Part shown: positions 6,619-14,469 of the stretch, piece by piece
How the letters are laid out: the number at the start of each line of letters is the position of its first letter
How positions within the stretch are numbered: the first letter of the stretch is position 1
Origin: Methyloligella sp.
GTDB taxonomy: Bacteria; Pseudomonadota; Alphaproteobacteria; Rhizobiales; JALUTE01
Length of the DNA stretch: 16,030 bases
Direction of reading: 5' to 3'
NCBI GenBank assembly: GCA_027058255.1
Contig: JALUTE010000116.1
Span: forward strand, 1-16,030
Program-made: the position numbers and the translations under genes
Notes under the pieces: generated by a model
Told to the model about the DNA's origin: nothing
What the model saw: only the letters and a program-made list of their open reading frames with translations
Databases searched by the model: none

Positions 6619-8138
6619 GCGCCCCCGCTCCCCGTTCCGGCCCCGCCTCTGCGCCCGCTCGGCGGTGGGAACGCTGGCAGCCCTCCGCCTGGCCGATCAC
6701 CATCAAGGCGCCGCTCATGGTGGCGGTGTTCATGATCGGCGTCGGCGTGCTGGCCTCCCATCTCGTGCTCACCCGCCTGGCCGAGACCCAGGAGCGCCAT
6801 CTGCGGGCCCTCACCGCCGCCTATCTCGACGGCCTCTCCTCCTCGCTGATCCCCCACGTTCTGCGCGAGGACGTCTGGGAGGTGTTCGACGTGCTCGACC
6901 GCGCCCGCAGCCTCTATGGCGGCATCGCCGTCAGACGCACGATCGTCCTGAACGGCACAGGCCAGATTCTGGCGGCGAGCGATCCGGCACGCTTCCCCAC
7001 CGGAACGGCATTGCCCGCAGCTCAAAGCGCCGTCTTCGCCGCGCGCGCCGAGAGCCGCGGCGAAGAGCCGGTTCTGGTTGTGGACGCCAATGGCCGGCGC
7101 GCCCATGTGCGGCGCGACCTCGTCCATCAGGGCCGGAAGGTCGGCAGCATCCTGGCCGATATCGACATCTCCGACCTCATCGCGGAGCGCAATCGCGTTC
7201 TGGCCACTCTCGCGCTCACCAATGGCGCCTTGATCCTGGCCATGGCCGTGGCCGGCTATTTTGCGATCCGCCGCATCGTGCGCCCGGTCCGCACCCTCGC
7301 CGATCATCTCGAGCGCAGCCGGCAGGGGCGGATCGGCCCGATACCGCGCGCAGCCCTGCCACCGCCGCACAGCGAGTTCGGCCATCTCTTCCGCCGCTAC
7401 AATGCCCTGGTGCAGGCCGTGGACGAGCGCGAGGCCCTGGCGCGCAGGCTCGCCGAGGAGGAGCGCCTCGCCAGTCTCGGGCGCCTCACCTCCGGCATGG
7501 CGCATGAGATCAACAACCCCCTCGGTGGGCTGTTCAACGCCCTCTACACCCTCAAGCATCATGGCGAGAAGGAGCATGTGCGCCTGGCGACGATCCGGCT
7601 TCTGGAACGCGGCCTCGGCGGCATACGCGACGTGGTTCGCGCCGCCCTCATGGCCTACCGGGACAAGGGCCAGCGGCGCGTTCTGGCGCGCGGCGACCTG
7701 GAGGACCTGCGCGTCCTCATCGGTCCCGAGACCAAACGCCGCCGCCTCACCCTCAAATGGAACAACGCCATCAGCGGCCAGGTGAGCGCACCCGTCGCCC
7801 CCATCCGCCAGGCCCTGCTCAACCTTCTGCTCAACGCCTGCGCGGCGACGCCCGAGGGCGGCACGGTCTCCTTCGAGGCATCGGCGAATGGCGAGACCCT
7901 GCGCCTCGTCGTGTCCGACACGGGCTCGGGACTTCCCGATCGCTATCGCGCCTTTCTCGAGTCCGAGGGACCGATCACCGCCCCCATCGTCGAGGGCAGC
8001 GGCCTCGGCCTCTGGCTGGTTCGCCGCCTGGTGGACGAGGTGAACGGTCAGGTCGCGATCGGGGTCGGGCACGGAGTCGGCACGCGGATCACGCTCAGCA
8101 TACCGCTCGACCGGGAGGCATTGCGCGATGTCGCTTGA
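6615..8138 (+). CDS. aioS: AioS-like arsenite-responsive sensor histidine kinase
   Basis: Inner-membrane kinase of 507 residues. TM1 (about 33-52), a periplasmic sensor domain (about 53-194), TM2 (about 196-217) and a HAMP region lead into a HisKA domain with phospho-acceptor H297 in GMAHEINNPLGG. The HATPase domain has the N-box NLLLNACAATPEGG, the G1 box SDTGSGLP and the G2 box GSGLGLWLVRRL. AioS homologs receive the arsenite signal from AioX and phosphorylate AioR. The start is the ATG overlapping the aioX stop by 4 bp; the frame is open further upstream but inside aioX. The 3' end overlaps aioR by 11 bp. The NtrB-like catalytic core fits an NtrC-type partner. Function is assigned by domain content and operon position. 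Confidence 0.88.
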   Translation: MSAPAPRSGPASAPARRWERWQPSAWPITIKAPLMVAVFMIGVGVLASHLVLTRLAETQERHLRALTAAYLDGLSSSLIPHVLREDVWEVFDVLDRARSLYGGIAVRRTIVLNGTGQILAASDPARFPTGTALPAAQSAVFAARAESRGEEPVLVVDANGRRAHVRRDLVHQGRKVGSILADIDISDLIAERNRVLATLALTNGALILAMAVAGYFAIRRIVRPVRTLADHLERSRQGRIGPIPRAALPPPHSEFGHLFRRYNALVQAVDEREALARRLAEEERLASLGRLTSGMAHEINNPLGGLFNALYTLKHHGEKEHVRLATIRLLERGLGGIRDVVRAALMAYRDKGQRRVLARGDLEDLRVLIGPETKRRRLTLKWNNAISGQVSAPVAPIRQALLNLLLNACAATPEGGTVSFEASANGETLRLVVSDTGSGLPDRYRAFLESEGPITAPIVEGSGLGLWLVRRLVDEVNGQVAIGVGHGVGTRITLSIPLDREALRDVA

Positions 8139-9456
8139 GGGGCGCAAGATCGTCGTCGTCGAGGACGACACGGTGATGGGCGAGTCGCTCGTCCAGAGCC
8201 TCTGCCTGCAGGGCTGCGACACGCTCTGGTTCCAGACCGGACGGGACGCCGCCACGGCCCTGGTCTCGACCGAGCCGGACCTTGTCGTCTGTGACATCCG
8301 CCTGCCCGACATCGACGGCCACGCCCTGTTCCGCGAGCTTCTGGATGCGGGCCATCTTGCGCCCTTCCTGTTCATCACCGCCTTCGCCGACGTCGACCAG
8401 GCGGTGGAGCTGATGCGCTGGGGCGCGGGCGACTATGTGACCAAGCCGTTTGACATGGAGGATTTTCTGGAGCGCGCCGCGCAGGTCGCGCGCCGGTGCC
8501 GGGTCCCGGGCGCCGTCTGCTCCCTCGGCACCTCCGATGCCATGCGCAACGTGGAGGAGACCCTGCTGAAGCTGAGCCAAGCGCGGCCGAGCGTTCTGCT
8601 CGTGGGCGAGAGCGGGGTTGGCAAGGAGACCTGCGCGCGCTTCCTCCATCACGCCGACACGCACGCCCAGGGCCCCTTTCTCGCCGTCAACTGCGCCGCC
8701 ATGCCTGCGGACAAGCTGGCGAGCGAGATTTTCGGCCACGAGCCCGGCATCGCCTCGGGCTCGGACCGCCGCCACGCGGGCTTCGCCGAGCGGGCGGAGA
8801 GCGGCACGCTCTATCTCGACGAGGTCGACAAGCTGTCCAGGCCCATGCAGGCTGCCCTCGTCCGGCTGCTGGAGGATGGCGGCTTCTTCCCGCTCGGCGG
8901 AGAGGAATTCGTTCCCTTCCGCGCGCGCCTCGTCTGTGCAAGCCGGGGCGACACCGAGACGCTCATGGCCGAGGGGCGGCTTCTGGATGCCCTCTACTGG
9001 AAGATCGGCGCCGCCCGCATCGACATCCCTCCCCTTCGCGAGCGCCGGGAGGATATTCCCTGGCTGATGGAGCAATGCCTCTCCGATTGCGAGCGCCGCA
9101 TGTCGTCCACCGTGCGCGGCATCAGCCGCGCCGCCGAGGAGATGGCGCTTGCCCATGACTGGCCCGGCAATGTCCGCGAGCTGCGCAACCGGGTGGAGCG
9201 GGCCGTTCTGCTCTCCACCAATGGCTGGATCATGCCCGCCGACCTCTTTCCCGAGCGCGGCCGGCGGCCGCCCGACGCGGCCGCAAAGCCGGTCGGCTCG
9301 CTCGCCGATGCGCGCGCCGCCGCCGAGAGACGCGAGATCGAGCGCGCCCTCGCCTATCACGACGGCCGGGTCACGCGGGCCGCGAAAACCCTCGGCGTCT
9401 CCCGAACGACGCTGTGGGAGAAGATGCGCAAATACGGCCTCACCAGCGAGAACTGA
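8128..9456 (+). CDS. aioR: AioR-like NtrC-family response regulator with degenerate GAFTGA loop
   Basis: Transcription activator of 442 residues. The receiver domain (about 6-120) has E12-D13-D14 and phospho-acceptor D56 in CDIRLPDIDG. The AAA+ domain (about 130-370) has Walker A GESGVGKE (160-167), Walker B LYLDE (D231-E232) and the PPLRERREDI segment. The Fis-type helix-turn-helix is at the C-terminus (about 404-438, VTRAAKTLGVSRTTLWEKM). Where NtrC-type activators have GAFTGA, this protein reads GIASGS (207-212), losing the Phe and Thr that touch sigma54. Known AioR proteins activate aioBA with sigma54; this one may work differently. Its start overlaps the end of aioS by 11 bp, and it reads directly towards aioBA. 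Confidence 0.9.
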   Translation: MSLEGRKIVVVEDDTVMGESLVQSLCLQGCDTLWFQTGRDAATALVSTEPDLVVCDIRLPDIDGHALFRELLDAGHLAPFLFITAFADVDQAVELMRWGAGDYVTKPFDMEDFLERAAQVARRCRVPGAVCSLGTSDAMRNVEETLLKLSQARPSVLLVGESGVGKETCARFLHHADTHAQGPFLAVNCAAMPADKLASEIFGHEPGIASGSDRRHAGFAERAESGTLYLDEVDKLSRPMQAALVRLLEDGGFFPLGGEEFVPFRARLVCASRGDTETLMAEGRLLDALYWKIGAARIDIPPLRERREDIPWLMEQCLSDCERRMSSTVRGISRAAEEMALAHDWPGNVRELRNRVERAVLLSTNGWIMPADLFPERGRRPPDAAAKPVGSLADARAAAERREIERALAYHDGRVTRAAKTLGVSRTTLWEKMRKYGLTSEN

Positions 9457-9639
9457 CCGGGCCGCGGTCCCATGCCCCCTGCACGGGGTGCACGCGTGTC
9501 CGGAAAAGCGAACACACGCCGATACACTTTTCATAACATCCTGTGTTGACGTCGTTTTTTGTCTCTCCGGCGATCTCCGGCGCGCTGCTACACTCTTGCC
9601 GCCCAAGGGATGAAAAACACGCAAGGATGGAGGAGCCCC
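9457..9639 (+). promoter_or_regulatory. aioBA upstream regulatory region with GCGTGT-N14-ACACGC dyad
   Basis: This 183-bp gap between aioR and aioB must hold the aioBA promoter. It contains a perfect 6-bp inverted repeat GCGTGT (9494-9499) / ACACGC (9514-9519), a candidate activator site about 120 bp before aioB. The element TACACTYTT occurs twice (from 9523 and from 9589). I checked for the sigma54 core GG-N10-GC and found none. TTGACG at 9546-9551 resembles a -35, but no good -10 follows at 16-19 bp. The ribosome site GGAGGAG (9629-9635) fixes the aioB start. Confidence 0.45.
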
Positions 9640-10161
9640 ATGAAAAGGTGTCGGCAGATGGTCGATATCGGCCGCCGTCAGTTCCTGAAAGGCGCCGGTG
9701 TCGCGGCTGCGGGAGCCGCCGCCGCAACCGTCATTCCACGCGAGGCCAAGGCGCGGGCGGGCGGCGCGCGGCTCGACTATCCCGCCAAGAAGCTCGGCAA
9801 CATCCGGAACCTCAAGGTGAACCAGCCCCGCGAGGTGTCCTATCCGGACGCGGATGCGCCGGGCGTGCTTCTCAAGCTCGGAAAGCGGGTGGAAGGCGGC
9901 GTCGGGCCGGACGGTGACATCGTCGGCTTCACCACCGTATGCCCGCACAAGGGATTTCCCCTCAGCTACAACGCCAAGGATCGCACCTTCAACTGCCCGG
10001 GACACTACTCCCGCTTCGATCCCGAGGCCGGCGGCCAGCAGGTCTGGGGCCACGCGACGCAGAACCTCCCGCAATACGTTCTGCGGGTGGACAAGAAGGG
10101 CGACATCTGGGCCGAGGGCGTGGACGAGCTGCTCTACGGCCGGCTTTCCAACGTGCTCTGA
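9640..10161 (+). CDS. aioB: Arsenite oxidase small (Rieske) subunit
   Basis: Periplasmic [2Fe-2S] Rieske subunit of 173 residues, the family's usual size. It accepts electrons from AioA and passes them to cytochrome c. A Tat signal (GRRQFLKGAG, about 11-38) exports it, probably carrying AioA along. The cluster ligands are C101 and H103 in CPHKGFP and C119 and H122 in CPGHYS. The positions that form the stabilizing disulfide in many Rieske proteins are F106 and G121 here, as reported for the Rhizobium NT-26 enzyme. The C-terminal region QVWGHATQNLPQYVLRV is strongly AioB-like. The ATG at 9640 is chosen for GGAGG 6 bases upstream. It is followed after 14 bp by aioA. Confidence 0.96.
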   Translation: MKRCRQMVDIGRRQFLKGAGVAAAGAAAATVIPREAKARAGGARLDYPAKKLGNIRNLKVNQPREVSYPDADAPGVLLKLGKRVEGGVGPDGDIVGFTTVCPHKGFPLSYNAKDRTFNCPGHYSRFDPEAGGQQVWGHATQNLPQYVLRVDKKGDIWAEGVDELLYGRLSNVL

Positions 10162-10175
10162 GGGAGGAAACGGAC

Positions 10176-12704
10176 ATGGCTTACAAGCGGCAGATTGACC
10201 GGCTTCCCATTCCCCCGAAGGGAGCCAAGAGATTCAACGTGACCTGCCACTACTGCATCGTCGGCTGCGGCTACCATGCCTATACCTGGCCGGTGAACAA
10301 GCAGGGGAGCGCCAAATCGAACGCGTTCGGCGCGGATCTCTCCAGGCAGCAGGAGGCGGAGACGGCGAACTGGTACTCGCCCTCCATGTACAACATCGTC
10401 AAGCAGAACGGCGAGGACGTGCATCTCGTCATCAAGCCCGACAAGAACTGCGTGGTGAACTCGGGCCTCGATTCCGTGCGCGGTGGGCGCATGGGCGAGA
10501 ACCGCTTTTCCGTGGTGACCCAGACCCAGCAGCAGCGCCTCACCGATCCGCTGGTCTGGCGCTACGGGTCCTGGCAGGCGACGAGCTGGGACGACGCCCT
10601 CGATCTCGTCGCGCGCGTCACGGCCAAGATCATCGTCGACAAGGGCGAGGACGAGCTCATCGTCTCCATGTTCGACCATGGCGGCTCGGCGGGCGGCTAT
10701 GAGAACACCTGGGGCACCGGCAAGCTCTATTTCGAGTCCATGAAGATCAAGAATTGCCGGATCCACAACCGCCCGGCCTACAATTCCGAGGTGCACGCCA
10801 CGCGTGACATGGGCGTCGGCGAGCTCAACAACGCCTATGAGGATGCCGAGCTCGCGGACACCATCGTCGCCGTCGGCACCAACCCCCTGGAGACGCAAAC
10901 CAATTACTTCCTCAACCACTGGGTGCCGAACATGCGCGGCACCTCGATCGCGAAGAAGAAAAAGCTGCTGCCGGGCGAGCCGCACGCGCCGGCCAAGGTG
11001 GTCATCATCGACCCGCGCCGCACGGTGACGGTGAATGCCTGCCAGGTGGAGGCCGGCAAGGAGAACGTGCTGCATCTGGCGCTCGAATCGGGCACCGATC
11101 TCGCGCTCTTCAACGCCATCTTCACCTACATCGCCGAGAAGGGCTGGGTCGACAAGGACTTCATCGAGAAGCACACCTTGCGCAAGGCCGCGGCCCGCCC
11201 GCCGCTCTACCCCTCGCGTGGCGTCTCCGACGCCAATCCGGGCCACCTCACCAGCTTCGAGGGGGCCGTCGAGGGCTGCAAGATGTCCATCGAGGAGGCG
11301 GCAAAGATCACCGGCCTCGATCCCAAGGACATCATCAAGGCAGCCGAGTGGATCGCCAAGCCCAAGGCGGGCGGCAAGCGCCGTCGCACCATGATCGGCT
11401 ATGAGAAGGGCATCATCTGGGGCAACGACAATTACCGCACCAATGGCGCACTGGTGAACATCGCGCTTGCGACCGGCAATATCGGCCGGCCTGGCGGCGG
11501 CTGCGTGCGCCTCGGCGGCCATCAGGAAGGCTATGTGCGCCCCTCGGACGCCCATGTCGGCCGGCCCGCGCCCTATGTCGATCAGCTTCTCATCTCCGGC
11601 AAGGGCGGCGTCCATCATGTGTGGGCCTGCGACCACTACAAGACGACGCTCAACGCGACCAAGTTCAAGCAGGTCTACAACAAGCGCACCAACATGGTGA
11701 AGGAGGCCATGGATGCGGCTGCGGGCGGCACGCGCCAGGACCTGGTCAATGCCATCGTCGCGGCCATCAACGCCGGTGGCCTTTTCGCCGTGCATGTGGA
11801 CATCATCCACTCCAAGATCGGCCAGGCGGCGCATGTCATCCTGCCCGCCGCCGAGGCGGGGGAGATGAACCTCACCTCCATGAATGGCGAGCGGCGCATG
11901 CGTCTGACCGAGCGCTACATGGACCCGCCCGGCCAGGCCAGGCCCGACTGTCTGATCGCCGCCGGCATCGCCCAGAACATGGAGCGTGTGCTCCGCGAGA
12001 TGGGCAAGCCGAAATATGCCGATCTCTTCAAGGGCTATGACTGGACAACGGAGGAAGACGCCTTCATGGACGGCTATCACAAGCACGCCCATGGAGGAAA
12101 ACACGTCACCTACGACCGTCTGAGGGCCATGGGCACGAACGGCTTCCAGGAGCCGGCCCAGGGGGTCAAGGACGGCAAGATCGTCGGCACGGAGCGCCTC
12201 TATACCGACGGCACCTTCTCGACCGAGAATGGCCGGGCGAAGTTCATGGATGCGCCGTGGCGCGGGCTCCAGGCGCCCGGCAAGCAGGCCCAGCGTGCCC
12301 GCTTCGACTTCCTGATCAACAATGGCCGGTCCAACCTCAACTGGCAGAACTGGTTCCTCGATCAGGACAATGATTTCGTCTCCGATCGCTGGCCCTATCC
12401 CTTCATCGAGATGAACCCGGGCGACATGAGGAAGCTCGGGATCAAGGCGGGCGATCTGGTCGAGGTCTACAACGATGTCGGTGCCACCCAGGCCATGGCC
12501 TATCCAACGCCAACAGCCAGGAAGGGCGAGACCTTCATGCTCTTCGCCTCGCCCCAGGGCCCCCAGGGCAATGTGGTGAATGCCGGGGTCAACGAGCTCG
12601 TTCTGCCGAACTACAAGCAGACCTGGGCCAATATCCGCAAGCTGGCGGACGCGCCAGGCTCGGTCAGGCATCTCTCCTTCAAGTCCAAGGAGTACACGGC
12701 CTGA
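10176..12704 (+). CDS. aioA: Arsenite oxidase large (molybdopterin) subunit
   Basis: Catalytic subunit of respiratory arsenite oxidase (arsenite to arsenate), 842 residues, periplasmic through its complex with AioB. It has no signal peptide of its own. The N-terminal motif C24-x2-C27-x3-C31 (CHYCIVGCG) binds the [3Fe-4S] cluster; a Ser near residue 100 (SGLDSVRG) sits where a fourth Cys would be in relatives. Candidate arsenite-site residues are H207 (EVHATRD), E216 (GVGELNN), R445 and H449 (RLGGHQEGY). FDHGGSAGGYENTWGTGKLY and other stretches are close to proteobacterial AioA throughout. The ATG at 10176 has AGGGAGGAA upstream. The gene ends 21 bp before an intrinsic terminator. No cytochrome c gene or molybdenum cofactor gene follows in the operon. 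Confidence 0.97.
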   Translation: MAYKRQIDRLPIPPKGAKRFNVTCHYCIVGCGYHAYTWPVNKQGSAKSNAFGADLSRQQEAETANWYSPSMYNIVKQNGEDVHLVIKPDKNCVVNSGLDSVRGGRMGENRFSVVTQTQQQRLTDPLVWRYGSWQATSWDDALDLVARVTAKIIVDKGEDELIVSMFDHGGSAGGYENTWGTGKLYFESMKIKNCRIHNRPAYNSEVHATRDMGVGELNNAYEDAELADTIVAVGTNPLETQTNYFLNHWVPNMRGTSIAKKKKLLPGEPHAPAKVVIIDPRRTVTVNACQVEAGKENVLHLALESGTDLALFNAIFTYIAEKGWVDKDFIEKHTLRKAAARPPLYPSRGVSDANPGHLTSFEGAVEGCKMSIEEAAKITGLDPKDIIKAAEWIAKPKAGGKRRRTMIGYEKGIIWGNDNYRTNGALVNIALATGNIGRPGGGCVRLGGHQEGYVRPSDAHVGRPAPYVDQLLISGKGGVHHVWACDHYKTTLNATKFKQVYNKRTNMVKEAMDAAAGGTRQDLVNAIVAAINAGGLFAVHVDIIHSKIGQAAHVILPAAEAGEMNLTSMNGERRMRLTERYMDPPGQARPDCLIAAGIAQNMERVLREMGKPKYADLFKGYDWTTEEDAFMDGYHKHAHGGKHVTYDRLRAMGTNGFQEPAQGVKDGKIVGTERLYTDGTFSTENGRAKFMDAPWRGLQAPGKQAQRARFDFLINNGRSNLNWQNWFLDQDNDFVSDRWPYPFIEMNPGDMRKLGIKAGDLVEVYNDVGATQAMAYPTPTARKGETFMLFASPQGPQGNVVNAGVNELVLPNYKQTWANIRKLADAPGSVRHLSFKSKEYTA

Positions 12705-12725
12705 CCAAGCACGCGGGTTGAAGGG

Positions 12726-12766
12726 AAGGGCTGCAGACCGCTATGGTGCCTGCAGCCCTTTTCTTT
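12726..12766 (+). terminator. Intrinsic terminator of aioBA
   Basis: An 11-bp perfect stem AAGGGCTGCAG (12726-12736) / CTGCAGCCCTT (12750-12760) with a 13-nt loop is followed by a T-rich run (TTTTCTTTT across the stem end to 12766). It sits 21 bp after the aioA stop, so the DUF2478 gene is probably transcribed separately. Confidence 0.9.
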
Positions 12767-12818
12767 TCGTCCACGTCGTCCCGACCGTGCCCTGCGGCGC
12801 GCCTTCGGCGAGGGGACC

Positions 12819-13409
12819 ATGGCATCCGAACCCGACCGGCCCCGGCTCGCCGCCATCCACTTCGAGCAGGGGTTCGACATCGACGACCTCCTGACGCAGG
12901 TGTGCGCGGCCCTCGCCCGCAACGAGGTGCGGCTCGGCGGCCTTCTCCAGACCGTGAGCGAGGGGGTCGCCGGATGCGCGTCGAGCGTCCACGTGGTCGA
13001 TCTGAGGACCGGCGTGCCGGTCGACATCTTCGAGCACCGCGGACGCTTTGCCGAGGGGTGCCGGCTCGACGAGGGAGCGCTTCTGGAGGCGGCACCCGCC
13101 ATTCACCGGGCCATAGAGGATCGCGTGGACCTGCTGGTGATCAACCGTTTCGGGCGCGCAGAGAGTGTGGGCAAGGGGCTGATCGACGCCTTCGCGGCGG
13201 CCATCGAGGCCGGCATTCCGACGCTCACGGCCGTGCGCCAGTCCTATGCGGAGGCGTGGCTGGCCTTCCATGGCGGGCTCGCCACCGACCTTCCCGCGGC
13301 GCTGGACCCGGTTGCCGCCTGGGCATTGGATGCCGCTCGACGGCGCGGCGCGCAGCCCTCGCCCTCGGGGCTGCGCACGAAGGGCAGCTCCAAGGGCGAC
13401 GCGCCCTGA
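12819..13409 (+). CDS. DUF2478 domain protein, molybdate-metabolism associated
   Basis: Cytoplasmic protein of 196 residues that I recognise as DUF2478, a family with an NTPase-like fold often found beside molybdate transport or molybdoenzyme genes. Visible features are IHFEQGFDIDDLL at about 13-25, the GGLLQTVSEG segment (about 40-49), and DLLVINRFGRAE with GKGL (about 104-120), which resembles the nucleotide-binding region of THEP1-like proteins. There is no signal peptide. The last 25 residues are low-complexity. An AGGGG ribosome site precedes the ATG. It follows the aioBA terminator, so it has its own promoter or depends on read-through. A role in molybdenum supply to AioA and the NapA-like enzyme is inferred from family and position only. 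Confidence 0.75.
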   Translation: MASEPDRPRLAAIHFEQGFDIDDLLTQVCAALARNEVRLGGLLQTVSEGVAGCASSVHVVDLRTGVPVDIFEHRGRFAEGCRLDEGALLEAAPAIHRAIEDRVDLLVINRFGRAESVGKGLIDAFAAAIEAGIPTLTAVRQSYAEAWLAFHGGLATDLPAALDPVAAWALDAARRRGAQPSPSGLRTKGSSKGDAP

Positions 13410-13507
13410 AGGCCCGGGCTGGCAGGACGGCCCCCCCCGCAAGATGCAGGTCCATCGGGCAAGCGGCGCGCGCCATCCGCCAGAAAAGATGGGCGACCTC
13501 GCAAGAA

Positions 13508-13538
13508 GTTGACCGCGCGGGACGTTGACCGCGCAGGA
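13508..13538. repeat. Tandem 15-bp direct repeat in intergenic region
   Basis: GTTGACCGCGCGGGA (13508-13522) and GTTGACCGCGCAGGA (13524-13538) differ at one base and are offset by 16 bp. They lie in the 287-bp gap before the Met/Gly-repeat protein gene, about 160-190 bp from its start. Tandem binding sites or a recent small duplication are both possible. I saw nothing else convincing in this gap. Confidence 0.5.
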
Positions 13539-13696
13539 AAGAGCCATGCAGGCTGGCCCTGTGGCCAAGGGCGCACGAGCATCGACATGCGGCCCCCTGC
13601 CCTTGGGCGCGAGCCGAGCGGCGGGAGCCGAGCCCCGATCGCTTCGGCGCCCCATACGAGCCTCCTGCGACGAACCACACCTTCTGGAGATGGATC

Positions 13697-14317
13697 ATGA
13701 AAATGAAGACCCCCCTTGTTGCCCTCGCCACAACGGCTTTCATCGTCACCGCGGCCCATGCTCCGGCCCTTGCCCAGCAAGGCGGCAGCCAGCCATCGGA
13801 CGCGCAATCCGCAAAGCCCGCGCCCGGAGGCATGCCCGGAATGCAGGGCGGCCGTGGCATGATGGGCCAGGGTGGAATGATGGGCCAGGGCGGCAGGATG
13901 GGCCAGGGCGGAATGATGGGCCAGGGCGGAATGATGGGCCAGGGTGGAATGATGGGCCAGGGCGGCATGATAGGCCGTGGTGGCATGATGGGCCATGGTG
14001 GCATGATGGGCGGCATGATGGGCCGCGGCGGAATGATGGGCCGTGGTGGCATGATGGGCGGCATGATGGGCAAGATGGCCAAGCGCATGCTGGTCCGTCA
14101 CATGGGCTTTACGCGTGCCAAGCCCCTGTCTGCAGAAGGCGTTCGCCGCGTTGTCGACGGGCGCCTCTCCATGCTCGGCCTCACGCGGCTCAAGGCGTCC
14201 AATGTCGCGATCAAGGACGACAAGACGGCGACTGCGGATCTCGTGACTCAAAAGGGCGAGTTGATCGCGAAGCTGTCCGTCAACCGCAAGTCGGGCGTCT
14301 TCCGGATCGTCGAATAG
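13697..14317 (+). CDS. Secreted Gly/Met-rich repeat protein
   Basis: Protein of 206 residues with a clear Sec signal (1-26, ending APALA). From about residue 44 to 125 it consists of repeated GGMMGQ/GGMMGR hexapeptides and shorter GGMM units. A basic C-terminal domain of about 80 residues follows (AKRMLVRHMGF to the end), with a predicted alpha-beta pattern that I do not recognise. The Met clusters could bind soft metals such as Cu(I), Ag(I) or arsenite through thioether sulfur; that is speculation from composition. GGAG lies before the ATG. It has no operon partner. The repeat makes length variation between strains likely, and antisense frames appear as Pro-rich repeats that should not be taken as genes. 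Confidence 0.8.
   Translation: MKMKTPLVALATTAFIVTAAHAPALAQQGGSQPSDAQSAKPAPGGMPGMQGGRGMMGQGGMMGQGGRMGQGGMMGQGGMMGQGGMMGQGGMIGRGGMMGHGGMMGGMMGRGGMMGRGGMMGGMMGKMAKRMLVRHMGFTRAKPLSAEGVRRVVDGRLSMLGLTRLKASNVAIKDDKTATADLVTQKGELIAKLSVNRKSGVFRIVE
13850..14070 (+). repeat. Coding tandem repeat, about 18-bp GGMMGQ unit
   Basis: Imperfect tandem copies of an 18-bp unit of the type GGC GGA ATG ATG GGC CAG, with variant CGT and CAT codons at the last position and some truncated units. It encodes the Gly/Met repeats of the secreted protein. Synonymous differences between units (GGT/GGC, GGA/GGC) show it is not a perfectly homogenized array. Confidence 0.85.
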
Positions 14318-14469
14318 AGCGAACGAAGCCGCGCTGCGAGTGTCGGGGCGGCGCCGTGCGGTGGCCGACGCGCGATTGGACTTGTGCGTGTCGGAGGGGC
14401 GGGCAGCCCGATGCGGGGGCGCCTCCAGTGCCGGAGCCCGATGCCCCTTTGAACCGACCGCAATGGCGC

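Noticed and set aside
6468..8378. 636-codon antisense open frame across aioS
   Set aside because: Shadow of the AioS kinase; motifs are only on the plus strand.
9457..9639. sigma54 promoter for aioBA
   Set aside because: No GG-N10-GC core; CTGCTACACTCTTGCC only superficially resembles one and has the wrong spacing.
8095..10074. 659-codon antisense open frame across aioR and aioB
   Set aside because: It crosses two well-supported genes and their regulatory gap, and its translation shows no family motifs.
10134..12671. 845-codon open frame antisense to aioA
   Set aside because: Antisense shadow of a GC-rich gene; the plus-strand frame is unmistakably AioA.
13225..14088. Minus-strand Pro-rich repetitive frame (PPWPIMPP-type)
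   Set aside because: Product of reading the Gly/Met repeat antisense; no start-site support.
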